From: Siphonodentalium dalli
Taxonomy: Eukaryota; Mollusca; Scaphopoda; Gadilida; Siphonodentaliidae
DNA: 64,000 bases
Assembly (NCBI GenBank): GCA_032622095.1
Contig: CP136069.1
Coordinates: 166,400,394-166,464,393 of the forward strand
Direction: 5' to 3'
Below, piece after piece: positions 1-10,500 of this stretch. A program made the position numbers and the translations under genes. Numbering within the stretch: the stretch's first letter is position 1; each line of letters opens with the position of its first letter. The notes beneath the pieces are model-generated. The model was not told where the DNA came from. It saw nothing but the letters and a program-made list of their open reading frames with translations, and did not search any database.

Positions 1-207
1 GGTACCTTCATTGTGAAACCAACGGCTCCCACAGTTTCAAATGTAGAGGATTGAAACTTTAGGATATTGTTACCCATATATAATGGATGACAGAAAAAAA
101 TCATTTTTTTTTCACAGTTATTCCCTAGCTTTCTTGGCTCAGAAAACATTTTTAGATTAATTTTTGGTTCCAAAAAGGCCAATCTCATAAGAAAACCATC
201 TTTTTTT

Positions 208-632
208 CAAGCCTGAGTTGAGTGTGCCTGTCATTTGCATAATGAGGTCCCCAGAGGGTGAATTCTCCAAATTCACCCTATGGGGACCTCGATCTGCATG
301 GCCTCATCTGCTATGGAAGACATAGACTCAGATTGAAGTTCCCAAATGGTGAATATTGTGATGTACACCCACTGGGAACCTCGATTATGCAATGTGTCGT
401 CTGCCAATTTAGGGATATAGAGAAACTATAAACTAAAAAAGAAATAGAATCTTTGTGAAGAAGTTTCTATATATTTTATAATAATGAAACTTTCCAGAGA
501 AGATGAGGTCATTAGCAGAATGAGGTCCCCAGAGGGTAAATTTAGTGATGCTATCCCGCTATGCGGGATAGCATCACTAAATTCACCCTCTGGAGACCTC
601 ATTCTGCAAATGACAGGCACCTATTCTTAGGT
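208..632. mobile_element. M1 double-hairpin element, full-length copy
   Basis: Non-autonomous element with inverted ends. The left end starts CAAGCCTGAG and runs through GTGCCTGTCATTTGCA; the right end is the reverse complement (CAAATGACAGGCAC, about 606-620). Each end is itself a hairpin: 245-289 pairs AGGTCCCCAGAGGGTGAATT with its complement, and 520-601 does the same with a perfect stem around 555-575. The middle, about 300-510, is AT-rich and codes for nothing. At least ten related copies occur in the window. Confidence 0.8.
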
Positions 633-860
633 CTGTACATACGCCGCTTTGGAAGGACAGTAATAGTTATATTGTTAAATTTTCAATAACAAAATTATAT
701 TGTTTTGGACTAAGTTTAGTTGTTAAGTTTACATTTAGTTTTCAGCATGTTTTAAGGGTAACAAAGAAAAAAACTGTTAAATTATATTTTGTAACTGGAG
801 GTATGTGTGCATGAGGCTCCCTGTGGGTTAAACATTAAATTTGATACATCGCCTCGGTTA

Positions 861-1068
861 TTATCCCTTTCATGATGGGAGCTGCGCTGGTTCAGCATTA
901 AAGATCCTGTGCCAGTACATTCTCTTAAATATGAGGGTCTACCATAGGGAGCCTCGTATATATAAGAGAATGCGCTGGCTTACAAGGTAAACATTGTTAG
1001 GCCAAAGTATTCTCTTATATATGTGAGGCTCCCTGTTGGAGACTCACATACGGTATATAAGAGAATGC
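861..1068. mobile_element. M3 hairpin element copy
   Basis: Begins ATCCCTTTCATGATGGG with GCAGCATTA-like sequence, then carries two hairpins built on TTCTCTTATATATG...CATATATAAGAGAATGC (about 933-980 and 1010-1065). The same layout recurs at 13.06, 15.8, 16.2 and 16.7 kb. The right terminus is eroded. Confidence 0.65.
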
Positions 1069-1084
1069 ATTGAATTAAACAATT

Positions 1085-1905
1085 AAATTTTACCTTTTCA
1101 GCAGGGTTCGTGCTGCCACTTGCCAAATTTGCCAATAGCAAACAAAAAATTCATTTTATAGCAAAACAAAATTTCATTTGGCAAAATTTTTGGCAATTGG
1201 GTTTTTAAATTATGTGATGTGAACTATCTCGTCATAAAACATCATCGAAGGTGGATTATCTGTTACGCGTGCCGACTTGGAGACAATGCAAAGAGAAACC
1301 CGATCAACAGAATATAATCTAATTAACAGCAGTTAAAATATGGCAGTCAGAAAAAAAAAATTCTGTGATTATTTCATTGAGGCTGGTGCAAATAATTTGT
1401 TTGTGATAGGCTCTCAATGTAGATTACAACACGTTGTAGGAAACAGCAAAATGTAATTATAAAATTGTTTTTACAGTTAATCCCCTTTGTATGAAATTCA
1501 CCGCATATTTATGTTATCGGTGTGTTGTGACCAGCGATTATAAAAAAATAGGTTAATCAGTCGAATATGAATGGCAAGCGAGCTAGGGATTAATTGGTGG
1601 TTCGGCTTTGTTGCCAACTAAGACACAGGACGAAATAATATGTATGCTATTATGACAGGTACTTCAAGTTTAGATAACTGTCTTAGCAACGTTAAACATA
1701 ATTTCTGGTGTCACTTAGATATTTATTGTTTCAGTAGCTCATTTTACCTGTGTGTGGTTAGCTTTTATACAACATTATATACAACAATAAAATAATGAGA
1801 ATTTCCTTCATTTTCTCCAAATCATATACTCTCAATTAAATTTGGCAAATCATTTTGAAATTTGGCAAAAACAAATTTCATTTGGCAAAAATTTTGGCAA
1901 GAGAA
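1085..1905. repeat. Family K (TTGGCAAA/TTTGGCCA-rich) repeat, two related blocks
   Basis: Blocks at about 1110-1200 and 1838-1905 share ATTTCATTTGGCAAAA and TTTTGGCAA runs and the phrase 'agcagggttcgtgctgcc'. Related blocks occur at 6.57-6.67 kb and 18.36-19.04 kb. The roughly 640 bases between the two blocks show no gene. Confidence 0.45.
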
Positions 1906-2059
1906 AATTTGGGTCCAGCGCAAATTCTGCTCTTCAGCATTTATGCCATTAAAAAAGTTCCCTTTTCTGAAGCTGTGTCTATACCTTGCCCTTGTTTGCT
2001 TTCGGAGCCCCTGAATAAAAGGGTTATAAAATGCTGTGGAATTAATACATACATCTTTG

Positions 2060-3744
2060 TAAATATAATAAAACCATAGAACATGCATGAGTCCCCTCAT
2101 ATTATGACTATCATTGAATCAATGGCAATAAAATGTTCATATGAAGTAGAGTGCCACCATATTAAAAGGGCAATAAAATCATTGATTTATTGTGAATAGG
2201 GACTCCTGTAGTTTATATAAACAGGAGGTTGTAGGGTAGAATGTTCTGTCATATACTGCCTTATGACATGTTAATTAAGGTAGAATTGTGATGTCTCATT
2301 TCTGTGCCATAACTTAAGTTGGAGTTAGGTCTTCCTGGCTTCACGTTGTGTTTATTTTTGTTTGGTATGGTCATGACAACTCATGGAACCATATATCTTA
2401 GATTTTCTTTATTGGAACATAGCTCGGTGATTGATAGATAGCCAGTGCTGGCTTCTCAGGTCTTCTTCTTTGGGAAGAGTTAGTTATCAACAGAGCGGTA
2501 TCATATTGGAACTTAGATGACTGAAAAATACCCATCGCTTATATTAGAAAACAGTGAATGACCTGCTTTTCCAAATCATGTGATGTTTGTTCCAAAATCA
2601 GGTGATGATGGCCAGGTTGTAAAAGGTTCGTCACTAAGTTAGTTTTCATATAGCATGACCAGTGCAGTGTATCAAAACAAACTGTAAACTGTATATCACC
2701 GAACTGGTCTGACTGCATGTTTTCCTGAGAACCAGCATCGGACAATCTCGTCAGTATGACTGACGACTAACGAATCATGCCTTTCTTTCGTGCATCTTAT
2801 TATGAATTAATTCTGATGCAAAAACAACCAAGGATGCACACATCGTTCTGTTACATTTCTGCATTCATATATATAGCCATGGAAAATTTTCCAAAAGCAA
2901 AATCATCTAAAACGACATTTAAGGGGTTTCAATGTCTGAGCTATGTCAGGAGGTGACAAGTTTAGATGGACCTACAAGAAAACTACTTAATTGTTAAGTT
3001 AGTACACCACATGAAGGAATCTATGCTATCTGAATACCACATCAAGCATATTATATAACAACTAGAAAACCACAGTCAGAAATGTAATGCGCTCAAGATC
3101 ATATATTATATACCCATGATTGTAATTATAGAATCTTTTTCATTTATGTTATTTGTAATTGGCATAGCTTATCACAAACCAAAAATCAACATTATTAACA
3201 TAATGTAAACGCCAAAAAACGAAATTGAAATTCTCAACTACACCTTTTACCGGGCTCAGCATCAGGGTCGCACTACAGCTCGGCCTCGGGGTCGCACTAC
3301 AACTTTTAATGTGTCCCAATAATTAACATTCTATAAATAGATCCCCCAGCGCCATGGCAGCGCCCAGGTGAGACAAGAATGTGTATATTAGTATACACGC
3401 AGCGCACGTAATAAAAATGTCCAAAAAAATGAATAACTGCCATACAAAGAACATGATCTTAACTAGCGCAAGGCTCAAATGAGTATTTAAAAGAGAGCAA
3501 TAGTACTTCAAGACTGTTAACAGAATTCTAGTTTGCACTGGAAATTTATAAGCATCCATTTTGCAAGCACTGTTACCTTGAAGAACCAGCCCAATTAATG
3601 CACATGTTGATATGCACGTCATTCACTCAAGCGGGAGCAATCAATTAAAAATCACAGTGTTGGAGATAGCTGGGGATTTGGCAATGGACAAACCTAAAAC
3701 TCACCTCATATATTTTAAGTAATATAGTTCAAATATTCAAGTTC
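2060..3744. other. Intergenic stretch, nothing recognised
   Basis: Only short frames with no family resemblance and no convincing splice-flanked exon. A short direct repeat of the phrase CGGGGTCGCACTACAA occurs at about 3260-3305. Confidence 0.5.
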
Positions 3745-4174
3745 CAAGCCTGGAAATAGTGTGTCTGTCATTTGCAGAATGAGGTCCTCAAGAGGGTGAA
3801 TTTAGTGACGCACAGTGGGCTAGATCACCAAATTCACCCTCTGGGGACCTCATTCTGCTTAGGCCTCATCTTCTGGGAAGAATCTATAGTCTCAAATTAA
3901 CATTGTTTTTAGTCACTTTTTCTCTTCTGTTCAGTTTCTATTTCCCTTAATTTCCAGAAGATAAAATGCATAATATAGGTGACAAATGGGTGAACATCGC
4001 CAACTTAATTTGGGGAAGTTCAATCTGATCCTGGATCTCCCATAGCAGTTGAGGCTTGAGCAGAATGAGGTTCCTAGAGGGTGAGTTTGGTGATGTTAGC
4101 GGGATAACGTCACTAAATTCACCCTCTGGGGGACCTAATTCTGCAAATAACAGCCACACTATTTTAAGACTTGA
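3745..4174. mobile_element. M1 double-hairpin element, full-length copy
   Basis: Left end CAAGCCTGGAAATAGTGTG, right end complement around 4150-4174. Terminal hairpins at about 3778-3860 and 4052-4142. The middle contains the family phrase TCTGGGAAGAATCTATAGTCTC seen in other copies. Confidence 0.8.
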
Positions 4175-4496
4175 GCTTTTAAATAGGCCTTTAGTATCCT
4201 TTAATTTGGGCGTATCACGGTGTACTGCGGACTGGCCTGTTGTAAGAATTTTTATTAATTTTACATCAAAAGAAAACATTTCTTCGCTTCTGGGGGTCTC
4301 AATTTCTGCTTTAATATATTTTTCTTCTGTTCAAATTGGCTAAATGAGAATTATGTTATGTTTCACATTTATATTAATTCATATGCCATGAATTGAAGAA
4401 GGCATATCTTCATCTGTGCTAATTTAGACACAATTCCATATGTTTTCTAGACCAAGTCTTCTCGGTGCACAACAACTTGGGAAATCGGTTGGGATG

Positions 4497-4752
4497 CAAG
4501 CCTTGAAATAGTGTGCCTGTCATTTTGCAGAATGAGGTCCCCCAGAGGGTGAATTTAGTGATGCTACCCCGCATAGTGGGCTAGCATCACCAAATTCACC
4601 CTTTGGGGACCTCATTCTGCTTACACCTTTGCAGAATGAGGTTCCCAGAGGGTGAATTTGGTGATGCTAGCCCACTATGCGGGGTAGCATCACTAAATTC
4701 ACCCTCTGGGGACCTCATTCTGCAAATGACAGGCACACTATTTCAAGGCTTG
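4497..4752. mobile_element. M1 element reduced to its two hairpin ends, with 8-bp TSD
   Basis: Starts CAAGCCTTG and ends CAAGGCTTG. Two terminal hairpins sit back to back with no middle region. It is flanked by a perfect 8-bp direct repeat TTGGGATG at 4489-4496 and 4753-4760, which defines the element ends for the family. An 8-bp duplication is usual for hAT elements; the assignment to hAT is inference. Confidence 0.85.
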
Positions 4753-4799
4753 TTGGGATGATGCTATTTTGGACCGATGATATTATATGACTCAAGCCA

Positions 4800-5165
4800 T
4801 TAACCCTTTCAGTGCCAAGTCCGATTTTTGTATCAACCCATATACCCTGTGCCAATGCATTCTCTTATATATGCGAGTCGACCATAGGTCGCCTCGCATA
4901 TATAAGAGAATGCATTGGCCTAACAATTTTTCATCATTTGTTATTATTTTTTACAATTTGTTACAATTTAAAAAAAAAATTCTTATATTCTTTAATTAAC
5001 TCATTCTCATTATAATTACCATGTTGGTTGCATCGTTCATATAGCACATGAGTATATTTTGCACTAATCCATGGCTCAAATTCATTCATTTGTTGCATTA
5101 TATTCTGTTGAGTATTAGATTAGATAGTTCCATAAATGGCCGTATGTAGTGTACAGTCCCCCTTT
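4800..5165. repeat. M3-type hairpin followed by family C repeat
   Basis: TTAACCCTTTCAGTGCC at 4800 leads to a hairpin (about 4855-4915) identical in core to M2/M3 hairpins. It is followed at 5010-5165 by a block shared with 24240-24395 (GCATCGTTCAT...CCATGGCTCAAATTC...CAGTCCCCCTTT). Confidence 0.6.
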
Positions 5166-6229
5166 AAATTGGTTCTGGGATTTTATGTGGCATATCTCTC
5201 TAGCTAGTCAGTACTGTTTACAGTAAACACCTTAAACATATTTACTCCATGACACTCCGAATACAATGAATTATTTTCAATTGATTTAATATTGAGCCAT
5301 CTTCGCTTTGTATGACTTTTCTTTCAGATTGTATTTGCACTCACGTTTGCATAGTTTTGTTGTGTGGAGAAAGACAGGGTGATAGAAATATTCACAAATT
5401 GAGCATGACCCGAAACGGTGAATGGTTATCGAGGCACAAGTGTATGCTATTTTATTGTTATTTTCATTTCTTATAGGTGTCTGTGCTGAGCGATCCACTC
5501 TATCGAACAATATCAAAGAACTTTCGGGGATTTTTACTCGATAGATTGAACAACATAACAATCATGTGATCAATACAGGTATGTCAATTCTATTCTAATT
5601 TTGTCATATGGAACTGGCCCGTTATTCTAATAAAACTTGTGCCCTCTAGTATTTTAGACATCTGGCAAATGATCCTCAATGATCTAAAGCATTTATACCT
5701 CATTCTCAGTACTATTTAGTCAATGCATTGTAACATATTATTAAAGTTTGATATTTTCAAATGTTGAGAAAAAACCTGATGACAGATTTCAACTAAATGT
5801 TAGAACTGTAATAGGTTATAATTTAACACATCTTATTTATTCACTATATATTACTGAAGAAAATTTATGAAAAGTTTTATATTCATTTATCACATACTAA
5901 GCCCCTAAACCCGGCCTCATATTTTTTAGTCTAATATTTACTAAGGTCGCAATACACAATTTCATGCAATTTTGGCCAACCAGGGAGGGGGTAGTGTATT
6001 TCAAATCTATGCTGAACCAGTATCTTTGGCATAGGTCCCATCAAGCATTTTTTATTTTCGACAGAAATGGTAGGTGTAATCAAATGTGAGTGTTTTAGCT
6101 TCTTCGTACAATTTGTCACTGAGTTATGCCCCTTGGTTTGCACACAAAATGCTTAATTTCTTTACTCATTTTTTGACTAAAATAAAATGCTAAATCCTCG
6201 TTTTCTGGTCTCACAATTAATGAATATTT
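5166..6229. other. Intergenic stretch, nothing recognised
   Basis: AT-rich sequence. No exon, RNA gene or known repeat was recognised on either strand. Confidence 0.5.
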
Positions 6230-6670
6230 TTGTTTTATTTGATATCAAACGTTCTATATAATTATGTCCATAACCTCAAGTGCCATGTCTCGACTTCTTT
6301 AATCCCACATTGTTACATGCCAAATTGCCAATATACCACCACCCACCAACTACCATTCAGCCTTATGACAGACAAAGGATTCATTAGAGTTAATAATCAT
6401 TACTGTTTCAATGCATTTGGTGGTCCATTGTTTGATCTTGTACTGCCATGATTGCCTTTTGTTACCCATTAGGCTGTATCACCTAATCAATTAGCAGATG
6501 ATCAGACTATAAATTTGATTCTCCCATTACAAAATAAATTTGGGTTTTTGATTAGATTTCTGATTTTGCGATAAAATTAAAAAAGAATGGCCAAAAGTTT
6601 GGCCAAATGAAATTGGTGTTGGCCGTATAAAAAATAATTGCAATTGGCTTATGACAGCGTGAACCCTGGT
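6230..6670. repeat. Family K repeat copy
   Basis: Matches 18361-19040 over most of its length: shared phrases include ACCTACCATTCAGCCTT, GACAGACAA.GGATTCATTAG and GCTGTATCACCTA.TCAATTAGC, and a 3' end GGC.TATGACAGCGT.AAC. In this copy the TTGGCC segment runs on without the exon-like insert found in the 19-kb copy. Confidence 0.65.
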
Positions 6671-6911
6671 TATTACAGTACACAACACTAAACATTGGTT
6701 TCATCTCTTACTGGCAAATTGTTCAGTAGTTCAACTGTTTGTGTATTCTCAATTTGTCTCCCATTGCATTAATTTTTCCCAATAGCAGGGGCCTGTGCCC
6801 CCATCCCAATTAGGATTGGATAATCCTTTTTATTATACACCTGTTCCCAGAAGAACAGTGTTATTGCTGTTCCATAGATACAAGTCCGTATGGAACCTAA
6901 GTTCCATACGC

Positions 6912-6990
6912 GTCTCGTTGACGTAAAATGACTTTTGCCTCAACAATGAAACTGGAACTATAAAATAAAAGCATCATCACACATGACAAA
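6912..6990 (+). repeat. Short repeat shared, inverted, with 19278-19350
   Basis: GACGTAAAATGA...GCCTCAACAATGAAACTGGAACT...ATCACACATGAC here matches the reverse complement of 19278-19350 with a few mismatches. Confidence 0.5.
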
Positions 6991-7054
6991 ACACTCCCTC
7001 TATGTGTCTAAATAATCATTGTAAGCCTATATTTTTAATGCAAGTATTCTATGA

Positions 7055-7250
7055 CGGGTGATGTATAATAAACACAAAACAACACGTGTGTTAACGGGTT
7101 TGTTGAAATGGCACTTGTTCCATTGCGGAAAGATAGATCTTGAGGATGCCCTCTCCTTCTATCCTTCAGCACTAACACTCATTACAAATCAAACCCATTA
7201 ACTCACTTGTGTCGTTTTGTGTATTTATCTATCATACACTTTGGGAAAAG
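7055..7250. repeat. Imperfect inverted repeat just upstream of Rab23
   Basis: ATAAACACAAAACAACACG..TTAACGGGTTTG (about 7067-7106) is complementary to CAAACCCATTAACTCACTTG..TTTTGTGTATTTAT (about 7191-7230). A small foldback element is likely. It ends some 60 bases before the presumed Rab23 UTR exon. Confidence 0.5.
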
Positions 7251-7311
7251 CGGAAACAATATTTGGTATTTATGTGAGTTTAATCAATTATGGTTTATGT
7301 TATACTTACAG

Positions 7312-7570
7312 GCCACTGACACTGAATACAGCATTGTTGATAAAAGAAAACACTTCCCACCGATTTTAATTGCATAGAAACATGGCTGTGACGTAACAAT
7401 AACTCATCAGCAGAGATGAGGGAGGAGGAAGTCGAGATAGCGATGAAAGTGGTTGTCGTTGGCAACGGTGCTGTTGGAAAATCAAGTATGATCCAAAGAT
7501 ATTGTAAGGGAATATTTACCAAAGAATACAAGAAAACCATAGGAGTGGATTTCCTTGAAAGGCAGATTGA
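7312..7570 (+). CDS. RAB23: Rab23 exon with start codon (CDS from 7416)
   Basis: The presumed acceptor is TACTTACAG at 7303-7311, leaving about 104 bases of 5' UTR. Coding 7416-7570 includes the P-loop and switch I, residues 1-51 plus two bases of codon 52. The donor is GA|GTAAGT at 7571. Confidence 0.85.
7382..7396 (+). promoter_or_regulatory. Upstream ORF in the Rab23 5' leader
   Basis: A 4-codon reading frame (Met-Ala-Val-Thr-stop) ends 19 bases before the Rab23 ATG. Its start context has A at -3 and G at +4, better than that of the main start (G at -3, A at +4). The leader probably begins after the acceptor TATACTTACAG at 7301-7311, so this uORF would be in the mature mRNA. That it lowers Rab23 translation is inference. 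Confidence 0.5.
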
Positions 7571-10500
7571 GTAAGTTAATTATTATAAGAGGAGAGGTGA
7601 CTTAATTAAAAGTCCTTCCTATTCAAGCCATACGGAATTAGCGTTTTTAGTTTGAAAGATAAAGTGTGTTTCCCTAGTCTTGCGAACTTTGTATTCGCAT
7701 TGTTATCCGGGTCCCCGGACAGTATATCGATAATCTGGTATGTGAGGTTACATATACTATGTCCAGGTAGGTTGTAGTGGAATGCGACAAGTGTGTCTCT
7801 GTTGTGTTTGATATCGGCGATGTGTTCTGATAGTCGTGCCTTAAAATTCCGTTTCGTTTCTCCCGTATATTGTTTATTGCATTTGGTGCATGTAAGTAAG
7901 TATATACAATTGCGTGTTTCGAAATTGGATCGTAATGGTGCTTTGTACCTCTTCTTTGTGACTGCTTTTGAACCATTTTTTGGTAATTAGATTTTGACAT
8001 GTTATGCTGTTGTTCTTCTCGCATGGAGTGTGGGGGTTTTGGATAATTTTTCCGGTTATTGCTCTTCCCTGTGGAATTTTTGCTCTAGTTAGCATGTCTT
8101 TGAGGTTAGGGGCTCTGCGTCTGGCCAATAGAGGAGGGTTGGGGAAAAGTGTTCTGTATCTGGCTGATGTTTGTATAAGTGGCCAGTGAGATCTGATTAC
8201 GTTGTATATACGGGTGGATTCTGTGTGGAAATCGGTGACGAAAGGAGTAACTGGATTTTTGTTGTTGGTGGGTTTCTTCAACCAATCACATGGAAGGATG
8301 CCGCACCAAGGGCTATATAAACGGAGTCAGCAAGCTACTTTTTTCACACCCACAGGTCCTGACGAAGGATATTAACAATCCGAAACTAGTAGACCATTTA
8401 TGCAAAGGATTATATGCTGCTGGTGATCTTCCCTGGAGATTCATTTCTCACCTCTCCTTGTATAAGTTAATTATTAGCTGAAGTCTAAATCATGCCCTGG
8501 ACATGCTCATTCATTCACAATCACGGTGGGGAATCACCTGGTTTCGAGTTGATGAGTATCATGCATTCAAAATGGCCGAGGGATCTCAAATGCGACTAGA
8601 AATGAGGAAAAAGGTAATAAACTAGGACAAAAATATATTACACAGTATTTTGGTAGCTACAAGCATATGCTATACTATATTTCAAACAAGCTTATGCCTC
8701 ATATTTGTCCAAACTCACAGTTGTTTGCTCTAACATTTTGACGAAGGATTCCCCTAGATGTATGGACTGGTGTATTCCACGTACCTCCGACTGGCAACTT
8801 TGGTCAGAATGTTATAGATAACTACTGAGTATTTCTGAACAAATGTGTTATAAACTTGTTTAAAATATAAACTAGCAAATACTCGTAACAAAATCGTCAA
8901 AATGCTATGTTTTGTGTGACTTCCTCTTATATTATGTTTTTGTGCGTTTGCACTTGCCTCGTCCATTTTGAATGTGTGGTACTCACCAACTTCGAAACCA
9001 CATGATTTCCCACCGTGATAATTCCATGGTTTTGTAGTTTACAGATTTTTTTATATTAGAGGAGTAGGGTTGGAGGAAAATTAACCCCAGAATAGTCTTT
9101 GTTAAATTTAGTGGATTGTAAATACAAACTTTTCTTCTCTAAAAAGATGTTTTCTATGATGTTCTAAAGTGATGTGGAAAACTCCCTTTGTGTGTTCAGT
9201 GTTCAAAGGGGTTAAGTTATTCGGTAATCAAGTTCATTGTCACAGAAACAAATGCATAGTATACACTGCAGGGTGTCCTAATGATTTTAAATGTTAATCT
9301 TTCTGGTCCATATGACCCATATTCATGTTGTGTTAAGTATTGTGTTATATTAGGGATTTCATTTACTTTTGGATTTAAAATATGTGGGTTGGCCAGGTTG
9401 GCAGCAAATAAAAATAAACTCTTGTATTTTATATATTTTTTTCAAAGTCAGAGGATTTTTCATGTGGTCGGCAGCTCGATAAATCACAAAACATAAAAAA
9501 AAACGTGGCCTAAGGACACTTCTCACCAATGTAGAATCCTATTTGCACATGGATGAAGCACTCCCTCCTCTGAACCCTCTAACAGCATTTAGGTGACACA
9601 CTCGGTATACTGTCGGGATCCAAATAGTAGTACAGGATCAAGCCTGAGTTTAGTGTGTCTGTCGTTTGCAGAATGAGGTCCCCAGAAGGTGAAATTAGTG
9701 ACGCTATCCCGCATAGTGGGCTAGGATCACTAAATTCACCCCCTAGGGACCTCATTCTGCTTAGGCATCATCTTTTCTGGTTATTTTCTTTATTATCAAA
9801 TTTCTATAGAAACTTCATCACATAGATTCTATTTATCCCGGGATTGGTGTGCATCGATAATGACTGAGAAAAACTACACCGGTGTAATCCTTTAAGTGTG
9901 AAGAGTACCTTTATATGTTCAGATTAATATTTGCGATTTTATTCCAGACTAACTGAGAATGAGAAGATATATGGCTTGTATTGTGATAAACATATGTTTT
10001 CGTTTTCCCTTCCAGAGTGAATGGGGAGGACATACGGCTCATGCTGTGGGACACAGCCGGACAGGAAGAGTTTGATGCAATAACCAAAGCTTACTATAGA
10101 GGTTTGTGTTACTAAAATACCATAACACTGAGGAATTATTGAAGACATATTACATGGACATTTCTATACTTCAAATTTATATTTCATGACTCGACAGCTG
10201 TGTCCTTTCGTAAAACACAACTTATGTACAGTAATGCTCTAAGTAATCGACTTCTTAACCACAGCAGAATTATGGGTAACTTTTCAGGATTTAGTCGGAA
10301 ATATGGCTTGTTGCCATTCATCGGAAAGCTCTCGGGGAGAGCTTTCCGATGAATGGCAACAAGCCATATTTTCGTCTAAATCCTGAAAAGTTACCCATAA
10401 TTCTGCTGTGGTTAAGAAGTCGATTACTTAGGGCATTACTGTACTTATAATGATTTCACCAATGCTGGTCAATTTGAATTTAAATTGTATGAAAGTTTGG

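Larger units (their letters stand above)
7586..8462. mobile_element. Penelope-like element relic in Rab23 intron 1
   Basis: It is flanked by a perfect 14-bp target-site duplication TAAGTTAATTATTA (7572-7585 and 8463-8476). Both ends carry the same sequence in inverted orientation (AAGAGGAGAGGTGA on the left, TCACCTCTCCTT on the right). The left part codes for a PLE C-terminus on the - strand. The right part, on the + strand, has a TATA box and a hammerhead-like motif. Head-to-head composite copies are known for PLEs. Insertion was one base inside intron 1, and the duplicated bases keep the 5' splice site GTAAGTT intact. Confidence 0.85.

Noticed and set aside
208-632. CRISPR-like spaced repeats
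   Set aside because: Hairpin repeats are dispersed over 30 kb with irregular spacing, and the genome is eukaryotic.
8290-8481. 63-codon ORF on the + strand
   Set aside because: It lies over the PLE terminal region with the TATA box and hammerhead-like motif; no domain, better explained as non-coding.
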